NCBI RefSeq assembly: GCF_963666675.1
Contig: NZ_OY762929.1
Coordinates: 5,118,001 to 5,182,000, forward strand
Length of the DNA: 64,000 nt
Source: an uncultured Desulfobacter sp.
GTDB lineage: Bacteria; Desulfobacterota; Desulfobacteria; Desulfobacterales; Desulfobacteraceae
Direction: 5' to 3'
Shown piece after piece: positions 18,485 through 27,155 of the stretch. The translations under genes were made by a program, and so were the position numbers. The notes beneath the pieces are model-generated. The model did not search any database. It worked only from the letters and a program-made list of their open reading frames with translations, and was not told where the DNA came from. The stretch's first letter is position 1, and each line of letters starts with the position of its first letter.

Positions 18485-19225
18485 ATGAGAATCAGCAGCA
18501 TAAACGGGTTGCTCTGGACTATCCCACTGGTATTGATGTCATGCGCAACGCCCCGGCCCAGTATGTTTGAAAAAGCCGTGAATGATGCGGCCGTGGTGGA
18601 ACCGGCCGATGTGTATGACAAACTTGTGGCGGTGGCACAGGACAACCCGGCCCTGATCTGGAATGCCGACAAAACCCGGGTACGGGTGGTGATGTGGAAA
18701 AGCCGCAAATCCTATGAGTCCTTTTACAAGGGCAGGCATGCCACCGACGACAACGAGGACTATGTTACCTGGGTGACCACCGCCCCGCAAGTCAAAATTT
18801 TTGCCCGGCACTATGTGTCACGATTCCCGTCGGCCGACAAAGATCAAATTGATCTCAGGCTGAAACAATATCTGGGGCTGAAGCCCGAATGGCATTATGA
18901 CCTGTTCGTTGAGATGTGGGTGAACCCCAGGGATTTGTTTCGACCTTGCACTGACCCGGAAATTGATGATACGGTGTGCAATATCGCATTTTCAAAAAAG
19001 GAACCCAAGGTAAAAGGGATTGCCTGTTATCCCTGTTTCTATAAAAACTTATATTTCGAAGATTTCAGAACCCGTCCGGGCGTCCCATGGACAGGCCTGG
19101 GCTATACCTATGACTGGGGCAATCCGGCGCATCCCTTCGGGGCCAGCGAATTTATCCTGGTGCCCGGGGCGGCCTACGAAATTATAAACGTGACTGAAAC
19201 CATGGATTATATCAAAGGAAACTAA
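18485..19225 (+). CDS. putative lipoprotein, unknown function
   Basis: 246 aa from the ATG at 18485, selected for AGAAAGG 7 nt upstream; an upstream in-frame start inside the antiporter gene is less likely. The N-terminus has a signal peptide with a lipobox-like LMSC, so the product is probably lipidated. The rest is soluble, with two paired cysteine regions (PCTDPEIDDTVC and ACYPCF) that could form disulfides. I do not recognise a family. It lies between the antiporter and a lipase-like hydrolase on the same strand. Confidence 0.7.
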   Translation: MRISSINGLLWTIPLVLMSCATPRPSMFEKAVNDAAVVEPADVYDKLVAVAQDNPALIWNADKTRVRVVMWKSRKSYESFYKGRHATDDNEDYVTWVTTAPQVKIFARHYVSRFPSADKDQIDLRLKQYLGLKPEWHYDLFVEMWVNPRDLFRPCTDPEIDDTVCNIAFSKKEPKVKGIACYPCFYKNLYFEDFRTRPGVPWTGLGYTYDWGNPAHPFGASEFILVPGAAYEIINVTETMDYIKGN

Positions 19226-19279
19226 TGCTGATGACGCAGCCCGGTAAGATCCGACTGCGATGAAACCGAAAGGAAAACG

Positions 19280-20677
19280 ATGATGCAACTTATCTTTGTT
19301 CACGGATGGAGTGTGACCAACACGGATACCTACGGCGATCTTCCCCGGGCAGTGTCCAATGCCGCCGCCGGCGTCGGCATGACTCTGGATATCCGGCATA
19401 TTTACCTGGGCCGGTACATCAGTTTCAACGACAATGTCACCATGGATGATATCGCCCGGGCCATGGACCAGGCCCTGCGGGATCTTCCGGGAAACACGGC
19501 CACCCATATTGCGCCGTTTTCCTGCATCACCCACTCCACCGGCGGGCCTGTGGTACGGACCTGGGTGGATCGATTTTACGGTGCCAGAAAATTGAACGTC
19601 CTGCCCCTGAAACACCTGGTGATGCTGGCCCCGGCAAACCACGGATCAACCCTGGCCGTCCTGGGCAAAGCACGGGTGGGCCGGATTAAAGCCTGGTTCA
19701 GCGGTATAGAGCCCGGACAGCGGGTTCTGGACTGGCTGAGTCTTGGCAGTGAAGGCCAGTGGGACCTGAATCACACCTGGCTGGATTATGATATGACCAA
19801 CACCGCCTTTTATCCTTTTGTGCTCACCGGCCAGGGCATTGATAATAAATTCTATGATTTTATCAACTCTTATCTCGTGGAAAAAGGGTCAGACGGGGTA
19901 GTGCGGGTGGCCGGTGCCGACATGAACTGCTGCTGCGTGTCACTGGCTCAATCCCTGGACGATGAAATCAGAAAACAGCCCCGAACCTTGGGCCTGAAAT
20001 TAACACCGGATTCAGGCATCAGACATCCCCAGTCCATTCCCCTGAGGGTGTACGACCAGTACAGTCACTCCGGGAAAAAAAAGGGGATCATGGGCAGTAT
20101 CGGCCCCAACGATACCGGGGCACCGGTGGTCCAGGATATTTTATCGTGTTTCCAGGTAGACAGTCGGCAGGCATATGAGACCCAACGTCAACACCTGCAC
20201 AATGAAACCCAAAAAGCCCAGAAGGACGGCGAGCGGTATTGCATGCTGGTATTTAACGTTCGTGACGACCAGGGCGAACAGATCGCCCAGGGGGATTATG
20301 ATCTGTTGCTGCTGGCCGGAACCCGGTATCATCCGGACAAACTCCCCCAAAATTTTTTTCTGGACCGTCAGATGAACGCAAATACCGGCCGCCTGGTCTA
20401 CTATCTGGATGCAGGTAAAATGCTGGATATCGTCGAAAAAGGTCAATTCGGGTTACGGGTGGTGGCCAGGCCCACCAAGGGATTCAGCTATTATGCCGCG
20501 GCAGAATTTCGTCCATCCAAAGAAGAGATACAAAAAATTCTAATGCCGAACCGGACCATTTATGTGGATATCATGCTTCATCGATTTGTGGATAAAAATG
20601 TATTCCGATTCGGTCCGGCAACGGATAAACCGGTTAACTTCAAGGGCGTGAAGCCCTCGGGCGAAACACTGGTATAA
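19280..20677 (+). CDS. alpha/beta-hydrolase, lipase/esterase-like
   Basis: 465 aa. The alpha/beta-hydrolase core occupies the first ~290 residues: LIFVHGWS near the N-terminus (oxyanion region) and the nucleophile elbow THSTGG (about residue 90), then LVMLAPANHGS as in lipases. The C-terminal ~170 residues are beta-rich and unassigned. No signal peptide is seen. It may act on lipids or esters; the T6SS phospholipase effector group has similar architecture, but no T6SS gene is present, so this is only a thought. It ends before a strong terminator. Confidence 0.75.
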   Translation: MMQLIFVHGWSVTNTDTYGDLPRAVSNAAAGVGMTLDIRHIYLGRYISFNDNVTMDDIARAMDQALRDLPGNTATHIAPFSCITHSTGGPVVRTWVDRFYGARKLNVLPLKHLVMLAPANHGSTLAVLGKARVGRIKAWFSGIEPGQRVLDWLSLGSEGQWDLNHTWLDYDMTNTAFYPFVLTGQGIDNKFYDFINSYLVEKGSDGVVRVAGADMNCCCVSLAQSLDDEIRKQPRTLGLKLTPDSGIRHPQSIPLRVYDQYSHSGKKKGIMGSIGPNDTGAPVVQDILSCFQVDSRQAYETQRQHLHNETQKAQKDGERYCMLVFNVRDDQGEQIAQGDYDLLLLAGTRYHPDKLPQNFFLDRQMNANTGRLVYYLDAGKMLDIVEKGQFGLRVVARPTKGFSYYAAAEFRPSKEEIQKILMPNRTIYVDIMLHRFVDKNVFRFGPATDKPVNFKGVKPSGETLV

Positions 20678-20701
20678 GAAAATATCTTGTACACAAACGA
20701 G

Positions 20702-20757
20702 GATGATGAAGGCTCAAAGAAAGAATTCCCGAGAGTCTTCATCACCCCATATTTTTT
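20702..20757 (+). terminator. Rho-independent terminator
   Basis: A 14-nt inverted repeat (20702-20715 with 20733-20746, two mismatches) is followed by TTTTTT at 20752-20757. It ends plus-strand transcription after the hydrolase gene and lies just before the convergent ABC permease stop. Confidence 0.7.
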
Positions 20758-20762
20758 GATTA

Positions 20763-23700
20763 TTATAGTGCGACCTGGTCTTCAACTGTTTCAAACAGCC
20801 TGCAAAGCACCGGATCAATATCCCCGGTCGCTTTCATTTTTTCATAAAAATCATGAAACACCAGGGGACCGGAACTCTGGGTGATCCACTCGCCCACGAA
20901 TCGGTTGAAACGATCATAACCAATGGCACCGGCCAGTTTGTACAGGGCCATAGTCCCTTTATTCGCCTCCAGATAGTCGATATGATCGGCAAAAATCAGC
21001 GGCGGTTCCCGGATGGGCTCATTGGTCCGGTCTTTATGGTAGGTTTTGCGCATCTTGACAAAGAGCGCCTCCACTTCCCTGGCGCCCACCCGCCTCTCCA
21101 CCACCTGCAATGCAAGGGCGCCGGGCAGTGCGGTCCAGATCATATCCGCCCCCTGGACATCTGGAATAAAACTGTTTGCCGCAATCCATTGCCGGATCAG
21201 ATCCCGGGCCAGGACATACTGGATGTATCCCCGTATCTCGCCGACATTACGGTCGCCATACCACCCCTCTTTTTCCGAGAGGGCAATGGCGCCGGCCATG
21301 GCATAGGAATCCTTCTGGTGATATGGGATTTCCGCCACCCGGAGTTCGGGATAGGGATAGACGCCCAGTTCCGTGTTGATAAATGCGATACCCGCCCCAA
21401 TGGCCTGTTCAAATTCATTTAGATTGTAATCATGACCGGGATGATAGAGCAGGTTCACCTGCACCTGCTCTACGAGGCTCTTGCGGTTCAGATACATGGC
21501 GGAACCGATATAAGGCTGAACCATATTTGGGGTATCCACCTGAAAAAAGGCATAGTTTCTATCGCCCTCCTGCCATGTCCTGATGACCCGACCCGGGGCA
21601 AAGGGCTGCTGGGGCGCACTGGTGCTCACGGTCAGGTTCAACTTCTGCGTGCCGTCGGGCTGCTGCCAGGGCGAAACAAATCCCCGGCGCAACCCATGGA
21701 CATCGTCAATGGGATCAAGACGCGAGACCAACTTAGTTAAATGATAACTTTCCCTGTCCCGGTTATCCTGGAGGGTTTTATCCGGATCAAAGCCGGTCAA
21801 GGGAAGCGCTTCGGTAAAAAACAGACCGTTGCATGCAAGATCTGCCTGGGGTTCATCTGCGGTCTGGGGAAATCCCCGGTATTGGCGGGCCGCTTTGATA
21901 AAAATGGTTGTTTTCTCTCCGGGTTGAATGGGATCCGGCAGGTTGTAGGCGGACATGCCAAGGGCAACATCTCTTTTGGCAAGATCCAGGGGGGCATTTC
22001 CCAGGGTCAGCAAAGAGATCTGTGTGTGTGCATCCACATTCAGATAAAGGACGCCCAAAGGTTTTGTTGACTGGTTGGCCAGGGTCATTGTGGCGGCATA
22101 CTCAGCTCTTCTCTGTTCGGGGAACAGATCGATGTGCACATCATTCACCTGCCTTGCCAACCGATTTGTTCCAGCCTTCTTTTCATACACAGTTTCATAC
22201 AAAGCCGCTTCGGCATCTGCCTGATCAGAAGAGATATAGTTTCGCAGTTCGTTTGATTGACGCACGATAACGCCCTGCAGCACAAAAAACACAACCAACG
22301 CAGCAAGGCCGGCAACTTTTGCCCCGGCCGGCAGTTCGCCGCCAAGCAGCCGTCTGAGAGAAAAAACCCGCTGTTCCGTGCCCCGCCGCCAGAACTGGAT
22401 GCCGGCCAGAACAAACACCACGGCAAGGGCGGTCCACATCAGGAAAAAAAAGAACGACGCCCGCTCCCAGATGCCGTAACCCATCATTTCCGAATAATCG
22501 TCAAGTCCCGGGGTCAGGGAATACCCAAAACGCACCTGCTCGATCAAACCGATGTCAAAACTGATAATAATGAACAGATAATATCCAATGGCAACCACAT
22601 GGGTCAGGTAGCGGTTATTGAACAGGCCTGCCAGAAAAAAGACCAGGACGATGTTGAACATATAGGTGATCCATCCAAACTTGTAGCCGAATATATCCCC
22701 CATATAAAGCGCCAGATCCATATCCCAGAAGCCCTGCAGGGCCTGGGCGCATATCCCGCCCAGAAAAATGGCCAGGGCAAAGACAAAGGCAACGGCGAAC
22801 ATGGCCAGCAGCTTTGGTACCTGCAGCACCCAGGTGGGTGATGGGGCGGCCCCCGTAATCTGCCAGAATCCGCTGGTCCGTTCCTTGTAAAAAAGCTCTC
22901 CGGCCAGCAACATGAGAATGACCATGAACAAAAATCCGTTGGCCAGCCGGACATTGCACATCCCAGACGTCAGCGGCACCTGGTGGCCGACGTAATAGGT
23001 GGAGTTCCAGAACAGGTTCTGCATAAAAATGATAAAGATGAGCAGACCGAAAATAATCTTGAATGATGCGGGTCTGACCACGCTGAGAAATTCAACTTTT
23101 GCCAGCCGCAGTACTTTGAGCAGGTTCTCTTTTCGGCCGTATTGACACAAGACCTTTGGAATGGGCACACCCTCACCGAATGGAGAGGCATCATAGGGCT
23201 CCTGTCTGCCGGCTTTCTTCCGCATGGTACCCGCCGGGGCCCTGAGAAAATATTGAAAAGAGAATCGTCTGTAGCTCAGAGAAAGGGCTAAAAGCCCCAT
23301 AAATATCCAGACCAGACGATTCACCCAGAACGAAGCGGTCATGGGGAGGAACCCGCTGTTTTTCAAGGTCACCGGCAGTTCATGGACCAGCATCTTGCAG
23401 TAGACATACCCAAAGGGGTCCATCACTTCCAGAAAAAATCTGTGGGGTGAATTTTCACTCATCACCTCACTGACCACAAACAACACGGTCAAGGCCACCA
23501 CCCCGATATAGGCAGCCGATATTTTACGGACATGAACCAGGCAGAAAAAACAGACCGCAGTTAATACAAAAAGATTGGGAACGCAAAAAATCAGATAGCC
23601 GTGAATCAGTTCCGGCCACTGTGTCGGCCCCAACTGATGGGGCTCACCCAACCCGGAATACTTGATCAAAACCATACCCAGCGGATAGGCCGTCACCAGC

Positions 23701-24038
23701 AAAAGGTTGATGGTATATGCCGTAATGAAGTGGGTGAGAAAAAAGCGCTTTTCATCCAGGGGACAGGCATACACATAATCGGCCGATCCCACGGCGATAT
23801 CCCGGTACAAAGTGGTGCCGCTGATCATGGCCACAATGGCCACAACAAGCATCCCCCCGCCGGCCAGACACTGGTAGAAAATGCCTGCACCGTTGAGCAG
23901 GGTTTCATCACTGGTGTAATAGTCATAGACGCCGAGGGCATACCAGATGCCCTGTCCGGCCAGCATGAGAAGAATCAGATAGGTGAGCGGATGCCTGAAC
24001 CGGTAACTTAACTCAAAAGAAAATATGTTCGAGATCAT
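20763..24038 (-). CDS. ABC-2 permease fused to an inactive M1-aminopeptidase-like domain
   Basis: 1091 aa. The N-terminal ~560 residues contain about twelve hydrophobic helices in two sets, as in ABC-2 type permeases. The periplasmic C-terminal ~460 residues resemble M1 (gluzincin) aminopeptidases. At the catalytic HExxHxW position the sequence is RDLIRQW (945-951), and the downstream zinc-ligand Glu region reads TALPGALAL. All zinc ligands therefore look lost, which predicts a pseudoenzyme. The ATPase gene lies 9 nt upstream. Substrate unknown; such fusions are known in ABC-2 families, usually with intact HExxH. Confidence 0.8.
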   Translation of the reverse strand: MISNIFSFELSYRFRHPLTYLILLMLAGQGIWYALGVYDYYTSDETLLNGAGIFYQCLAGGGMLVVAIVAMISGTTLYRDIAVGSADYVYACPLDEKRFFLTHFITAYTINLLLVTAYPLGMVLIKYSGLGEPHQLGPTQWPELIHGYLIFCVPNLFVLTAVCFFCLVHVRKISAAYIGVVALTVLFVVSEVMSENSPHRFFLEVMDPFGYVYCKMLVHELPVTLKNSGFLPMTASFWVNRLVWIFMGLLALSLSYRRFSFQYFLRAPAGTMRKKAGRQEPYDASPFGEGVPIPKVLCQYGRKENLLKVLRLAKVEFLSVVRPASFKIIFGLLIFIIFMQNLFWNSTYYVGHQVPLTSGMCNVRLANGFLFMVILMLLAGELFYKERTSGFWQITGAAPSPTWVLQVPKLLAMFAVAFVFALAIFLGGICAQALQGFWDMDLALYMGDIFGYKFGWITYMFNIVLVFFLAGLFNNRYLTHVVAIGYYLFIIISFDIGLIEQVRFGYSLTPGLDDYSEMMGYGIWERASFFFFLMWTALAVVFVLAGIQFWRRGTEQRVFSLRRLLGGELPAGAKVAGLAALVVFFVLQGVIVRQSNELRNYISSDQADAEAALYETVYEKKAGTNRLARQVNDVHIDLFPEQRRAEYAATMTLANQSTKPLGVLYLNVDAHTQISLLTLGNAPLDLAKRDVALGMSAYNLPDPIQPGEKTTIFIKAARQYRGFPQTADEPQADLACNGLFFTEALPLTGFDPDKTLQDNRDRESYHLTKLVSRLDPIDDVHGLRRGFVSPWQQPDGTQKLNLTVSTSAPQQPFAPGRVIRTWQEGDRNYAFFQVDTPNMVQPYIGSAMYLNRKSLVEQVQVNLLYHPGHDYNLNEFEQAIGAGIAFINTELGVYPYPELRVAEIPYHQKDSYAMAGAIALSEKEGWYGDRNVGEIRGYIQYVLARDLIRQWIAANSFIPDVQGADMIWTALPGALALQVVERRVGAREVEALFVKMRKTYHKDRTNEPIREPPLIFADHIDYLEANKGTMALYKLAGAIGYDRFNRFVGEWITQSSGPLVFHDFYEKMKATGDIDPVLCRLFETVEDQVAL

Positions 24039-24047
24039 AACGGGCTC

Positions 24048-24929
24048 CTACTGATTGGACATCATTGTTTTCAGGGTATGAAAATAGGTATCTGCCAGAC
24101 TGGGCGGTTTGGGAACAAAACCGTCGCCGGGGTCTGCTTCGGCACAGATGGTAAGATTGAGGGTACCCAGGTGAAAGTGGCTGGAAAGCACGTCCGTCCG
24201 TTCACGATACCCGTCCAATTCGTCCTTTTGAATTGATTTGGTCCACAAAAGGCCGTCAAGGCTCTGTTCAAGCGCCCCGGGGGTGCCCACCCGGAGGACC
24301 CTGCCCCGGCCCAAAATAGCCATGTTATTGCAAAGGGTGCTCACATCCTCGACAATATGGGTGGACAGGATCACCACCGTGTGTTCGCCGATTTCCGACA
24401 GCAGGTTGTAAAAGCGGTTGCGCTCCACCGGATCCAGACCGGCAGTGGGCTCATCAACAATGATCAGCTTGGGGTGGCCCAAAAGGGCCTGGGCAATGCC
24501 GAACCGCTGCTTCATCCCGCCGGAAAATCCGCCGATTTTTCTTTTACGCTGATCCCAGAGGTTGACCTTTTGCAGCAGCGCATCCACCTGGTCCTTTCGT
24601 TCACCAACACTTGTAATGCCTTTTAAATCCGCAATATGGGCGAGCAGTTCTTCTGCCGTCACCGAAGGATACACCCCGAATTCCTGGGGCAGATACCCCA
24701 GTTGTCTTCGCAGTTTTTCGGGCGCTGCAAGCACATCAATATCATTGAAGCGGACCGTTCCGGAATCTGCGTCCTGGAGGGTGGCGATAATCCGTATCAA
24801 AGAGGATTTTCCGGCCCCGTTTTCACCGAGCAGGCCGAACATGCCGGTCCCGATGGTGAGGGAGACGTCCTTTAACGCGGCGATTTTCCCGGCATAGGTC
24901 TTATTCAAATTGGTTATTTCAAGCTGCAT
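24048..24929 (-). CDS. ABC transporter ATP-binding protein
   Basis: 293 aa. Walker A GENGAGKSS (about 36-44), signature GFSGGMKQR, Walker B LIIVDEPTAGLDP and switch His in STHIVED: the drug/lipid-exporter type (ABC-2, CcmA/NatA-like). It is the first gene of a two-gene operon with the permease/M1 fusion. The C-terminal ~75 residues are an extra regulatory region typical of this class. Confidence 0.9.
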   Translation of the reverse strand: MQLEITNLNKTYAGKIAALKDVSLTIGTGMFGLLGENGAGKSSLIRIIATLQDADSGTVRFNDIDVLAAPEKLRRQLGYLPQEFGVYPSVTAEELLAHIADLKGITSVGERKDQVDALLQKVNLWDQRKRKIGGFSGGMKQRFGIAQALLGHPKLIIVDEPTAGLDPVERNRFYNLLSEIGEHTVVILSTHIVEDVSTLCNNMAILGRGRVLRVGTPGALEQSLDGLLWTKSIQKDELDGYRERTDVLSSHFHLGTLNLTICAEADPGDGFVPKPPSLADTYFHTLKTMMSNQ

Positions 24930-25047
24930 ATGATCAGTCTCCGTCCTTTAAATTAATAATGCTGTCACTACAAAGACTGGCATGATGACAAATATTGATA
25001 AAAAAAACTGTCGATTGAAGAACAAAGACTGTCTTTGGATGAATTTA

Positions 25048-25078
25048 ATTAAAGAAAGGAGCATATTGAATATGCTCC
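25048..25078 (-). terminator. hairpin terminator after the rocD remnant
   Basis: 25058-25066 and 25070-25078 form a perfect 9-bp stem with a 3-nt loop; on the minus strand it is followed by TTTCTTT. The stem core GAGCATATTGAA also occurs in the MITE-like element at 32384-32550, so it may be repeat-derived. Confidence 0.55.
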
Positions 25079-25139
25079 CGTTGATGAGGAAGGGCTATCC
25101 GATTAAGAATTTACTTTTTTACCGATGATCTTCTACCGC

Positions 25140-25631
25140 CTATTTGACATCCTTAAACGCCAGGGAGATCCGGGTCATGGCCCAGTCAATGTCTGACTTG
25201 GTGATCACCAGGGGCGGGGCAAACCGGATGGTATAGGTATGGGTTTCCTTGCACAGGATACCCAGTCCGGCAAGACGTTCGCATATGGCCCGGGCGCCTC
25301 CCGGAGTATTTTCATGAAGCTCAACGGCAATCATCAGGCCGATCCCGCAGATCTCTTTGATGGCCGGGCAATCGATCTGTTTGAGCTGGTCATTGCGAAA
25401 GGCCCGGGAGGTCAAGGTTAATTTGCCGGCCTGGTCCATCATGGCCCGGCGGATTTCAGGGTGGCAATGGCCCTGGTTCACGGCGGAATATGCAGCCAGG
25501 CAGTCCATGTACTTATTGCCGTCCGCGTCCCACACCCAGATGCCCTCGCCCTTGCAAAGGACCACATCCAGGGGTTTATAATTTTTGGCGCCATACTGGT
25601 CTTCAAGGGCAATATATTCATTTGTTTTCAT
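25140..25631 (-). pseudogene. rocD: ornithine aminotransferase remnant with internal deletion
   Basis: 163 aa from the ATG at 25631, compared with about 400 in intact class III aminotransferases. The first ~70 residues match the ornithine-oxo-acid transaminase N-terminus (GAKNYKPLDVVL, YMDCLAAYSAVNQGHCHPEI), and the last ~90 match its C-terminus (GIGLMIAVEL, TIRFAPPLVI). The joint after TSRAFRNDQL removes the whole PLP domain including the catalytic lysine. The frame stays open across the deletion. It would link arginase-made ornithine to glutamate semialdehyde; here it must be inactive. Confidence 0.85.
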
Positions 25632-25711
25632 GATTTTTCCTTTACACTTTTTCATCAACGGCCATGGCCCGACCGGGTCTATCAGCGACCAGACGAAGCC
25701 CACAACAAAAC

Positions 25712-25973
25712 ATGAAAGAAACCCATTACCACTGTCTGCCGTCCCAGAACGGACTTAAATTTTTCGAGGGCGCGGTCAGCCGCCAGATCAAGCTGCTGGA
25801 AAACCAGTTGAACGTGATCATTTTTCACCGGGCCCACCGAAAACTGAACCTTACGGAGCAGGGGCGGATCCTGGCCCGAGTTGAACCAGAACTCAAAGGG
25901 GGTCAATGCCTTCAAACAGTGGCTGGTTAACACTCTGCCCTCCGAATGCGTTTAGCAGTTCGCTGAAAATCAT
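25712..25973 (+). pseudogene. LysR-family regulator remnant
   Basis: The frame shows QNGLKFFE fused directly to GAVSRQIKLLENQL and RKLNLTEQGR, so part of the helix-turn-helix is deleted. After VEPELK a frameshift occurs, since the next frame reads VNAFKQWLVN and then a stop. About 85 residues remain of ~300. It is divergent from the rocD remnant, the usual place for its regulator, and its effector domain is gone. Confidence 0.7.
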
Positions 25974-26056
25974 CATTGACGCCATACGGGGTGGTTGACA
26001 AAGGTCCGGAACGTGTCATAAACAGGTCTGGCATGAATTAACCTTGTAATCTTATT

Positions 26057-26066
26057 TTGTCGACTT
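26057..26066. promoter_or_regulatory. GTCGAC box upstream of gntR
   Basis: TTGTCGACTT, 13 nt before the gntR ATG. It shares the GTCGAC core and flanks with the boxes at 26799, 32178 and 32240, suggesting autoregulation by the GntR protein. Confidence 0.5.
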
Positions 26067-26078
26067 TATGATTTAAAC

Positions 26079-26738
26079 ATGAAAAACAGAAACCTGACAA
26101 GCATTGTTTTCGATGATATCCGCAACAAAATTTTAAATTACCAGCTGCTGCCCGGCAACCGGATTTCAGACACTGAAATTGCCGAAGCAATGGACATCAG
26201 CCGGTCCCCCGTGCGCCAGGCCCTGTTTCGCCTGGCCGAACACGGACTGATAGAATCCCGCCACAACCGAGGTTTTATTGTTAAAGTCTTTTCAGCCAAA
26301 GAGATAGAAGACCTGCATGTGCTGCGTGAAGCATTAGAACTCAGCGCCATTGACCTGCTGGTTAAAAATATGAACCGGGATACGGCCCAGCGCCTGGAAC
26401 ATGCCGTGGACTGTTTAAAACCATTGATTGATCAAAATGACATTGCAGAAATAACCCGCATTGACTGGCAGTTTCACAACCTGATCATCAAAGGCGGGGG
26501 CAACACATTAATGATTGAATTTTACCGCAGCCTGCAGGACAGGATCAAAATATCATTTCCCCATTTGCAAACCCCAGGTCCTGCCATGTGGGAAATTTAT
26601 GACGAACACAAACAGATTCTTGACAATATTCTGTATAGAAACACAGCCGGGGCCAAATATGCCATGTCCAGTCACCTGAAAAGGGCTTTGGAAATCAACC
26701 TGACCGCCACCCGAGAACATAAGTCCAAAACCCCCTGA
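26079..26738 (+). CDS. GntR-family regulator, FCD (FadR) subgroup
   Basis: 219 aa. An N-terminal winged helix (about residues 5-70, with ISDTEIAEAMDISRSPVRQAL and the following LIESRHNRGF wing) precedes an all-helical FCD domain (about 78-210). The FCD domain has the DxxFH-type metal/ligand residues in DWQFHNLII and the HxxI helix EHKQILDNI. FCD regulators usually sense small organic acids or amino acids and repress catabolic genes. Neighbours point to arginine/ornithine breakdown. A shared GTCGAC palindrome precedes this gene and the hisC remnant. No clear Shine-Dalgarno before the ATG. Confidence 0.9.
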   Translation: MKNRNLTSIVFDDIRNKILNYQLLPGNRISDTEIAEAMDISRSPVRQALFRLAEHGLIESRHNRGFIVKVFSAKEIEDLHVLREALELSAIDLLVKNMNRDTAQRLEHAVDCLKPLIDQNDIAEITRIDWQFHNLIIKGGGNTLMIEFYRSLQDRIKISFPHLQTPGPAMWEIYDEHKQILDNILYRNTAGAKYAMSSHLKRALEINLTATREHKSKTP

Positions 26739-27155
26739 ATACGTTCGGCTTAATTCCGTGTTGAAGATCTGTATTTTTTCCTTGACATGCTTGCAAATTG
26801 TCGACATTTTTGTGGAAAATTTTTTTATAGTTAACAAAGAAAATTGCATATAGACCGAACAGGCGTTTGGCAACCCATACCTGTTTCACCCTAATTGCCG
26901 TGCCCGATCTCATGGGCGAAGCCAAGAGCTTGCTTTTTTTAGCCAGTTTGGTTAAGTTTATAGAAAATTTTATTTCAATCTGTGGGAATCAATGAATTAA
27001 ATCTTTACACGAATTGAATAGTTCTTTTAGCATACCGTTATCTAAGTTATTACGGTAGGGACCATTTTTTCGAAAATTACCCCATACGTTCCACAACATC
27101 CATTCTCACGGACAACTAATAGTCCAATTGTAGCTAAATTGTAGGAACATTGCCG
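26739..27155. other. intergenic region with orphan promoter
   Basis: 417 bp. It holds the promoter/operator at 26782-26810. A frame at 26886-26990 reads LIAVPDLMGEAKSLLF-like hydrophobic residues to a stop and may be the tail of a lost gene, but I cannot assign it. AGGA lies 9 nt before the kinase ATG at 27156. Confidence 0.4.
26782..26810 (+). promoter_or_regulatory. orphan promoter with GTCGAC operator
   Basis: TTGACA (26782-26787) is followed by CAAATTGTCGACATT; the palindrome TGTCGACA (26799-26806) overlaps where the -10 would be. The same arrangement occurs at 32161-32190. No intact gene starts just downstream, so the promoter probably served a deleted gene. Confidence 0.5.

Noticed and set aside
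19280..20677. Type VI secretion phospholipase effector with an immunity lipoprotein upstream
   Set aside because: The lipoprotein-lipase pairing is suggestive, but there are no VgrG, PAAR, Hcp or other T6SS genes and the order alone is not evidence.
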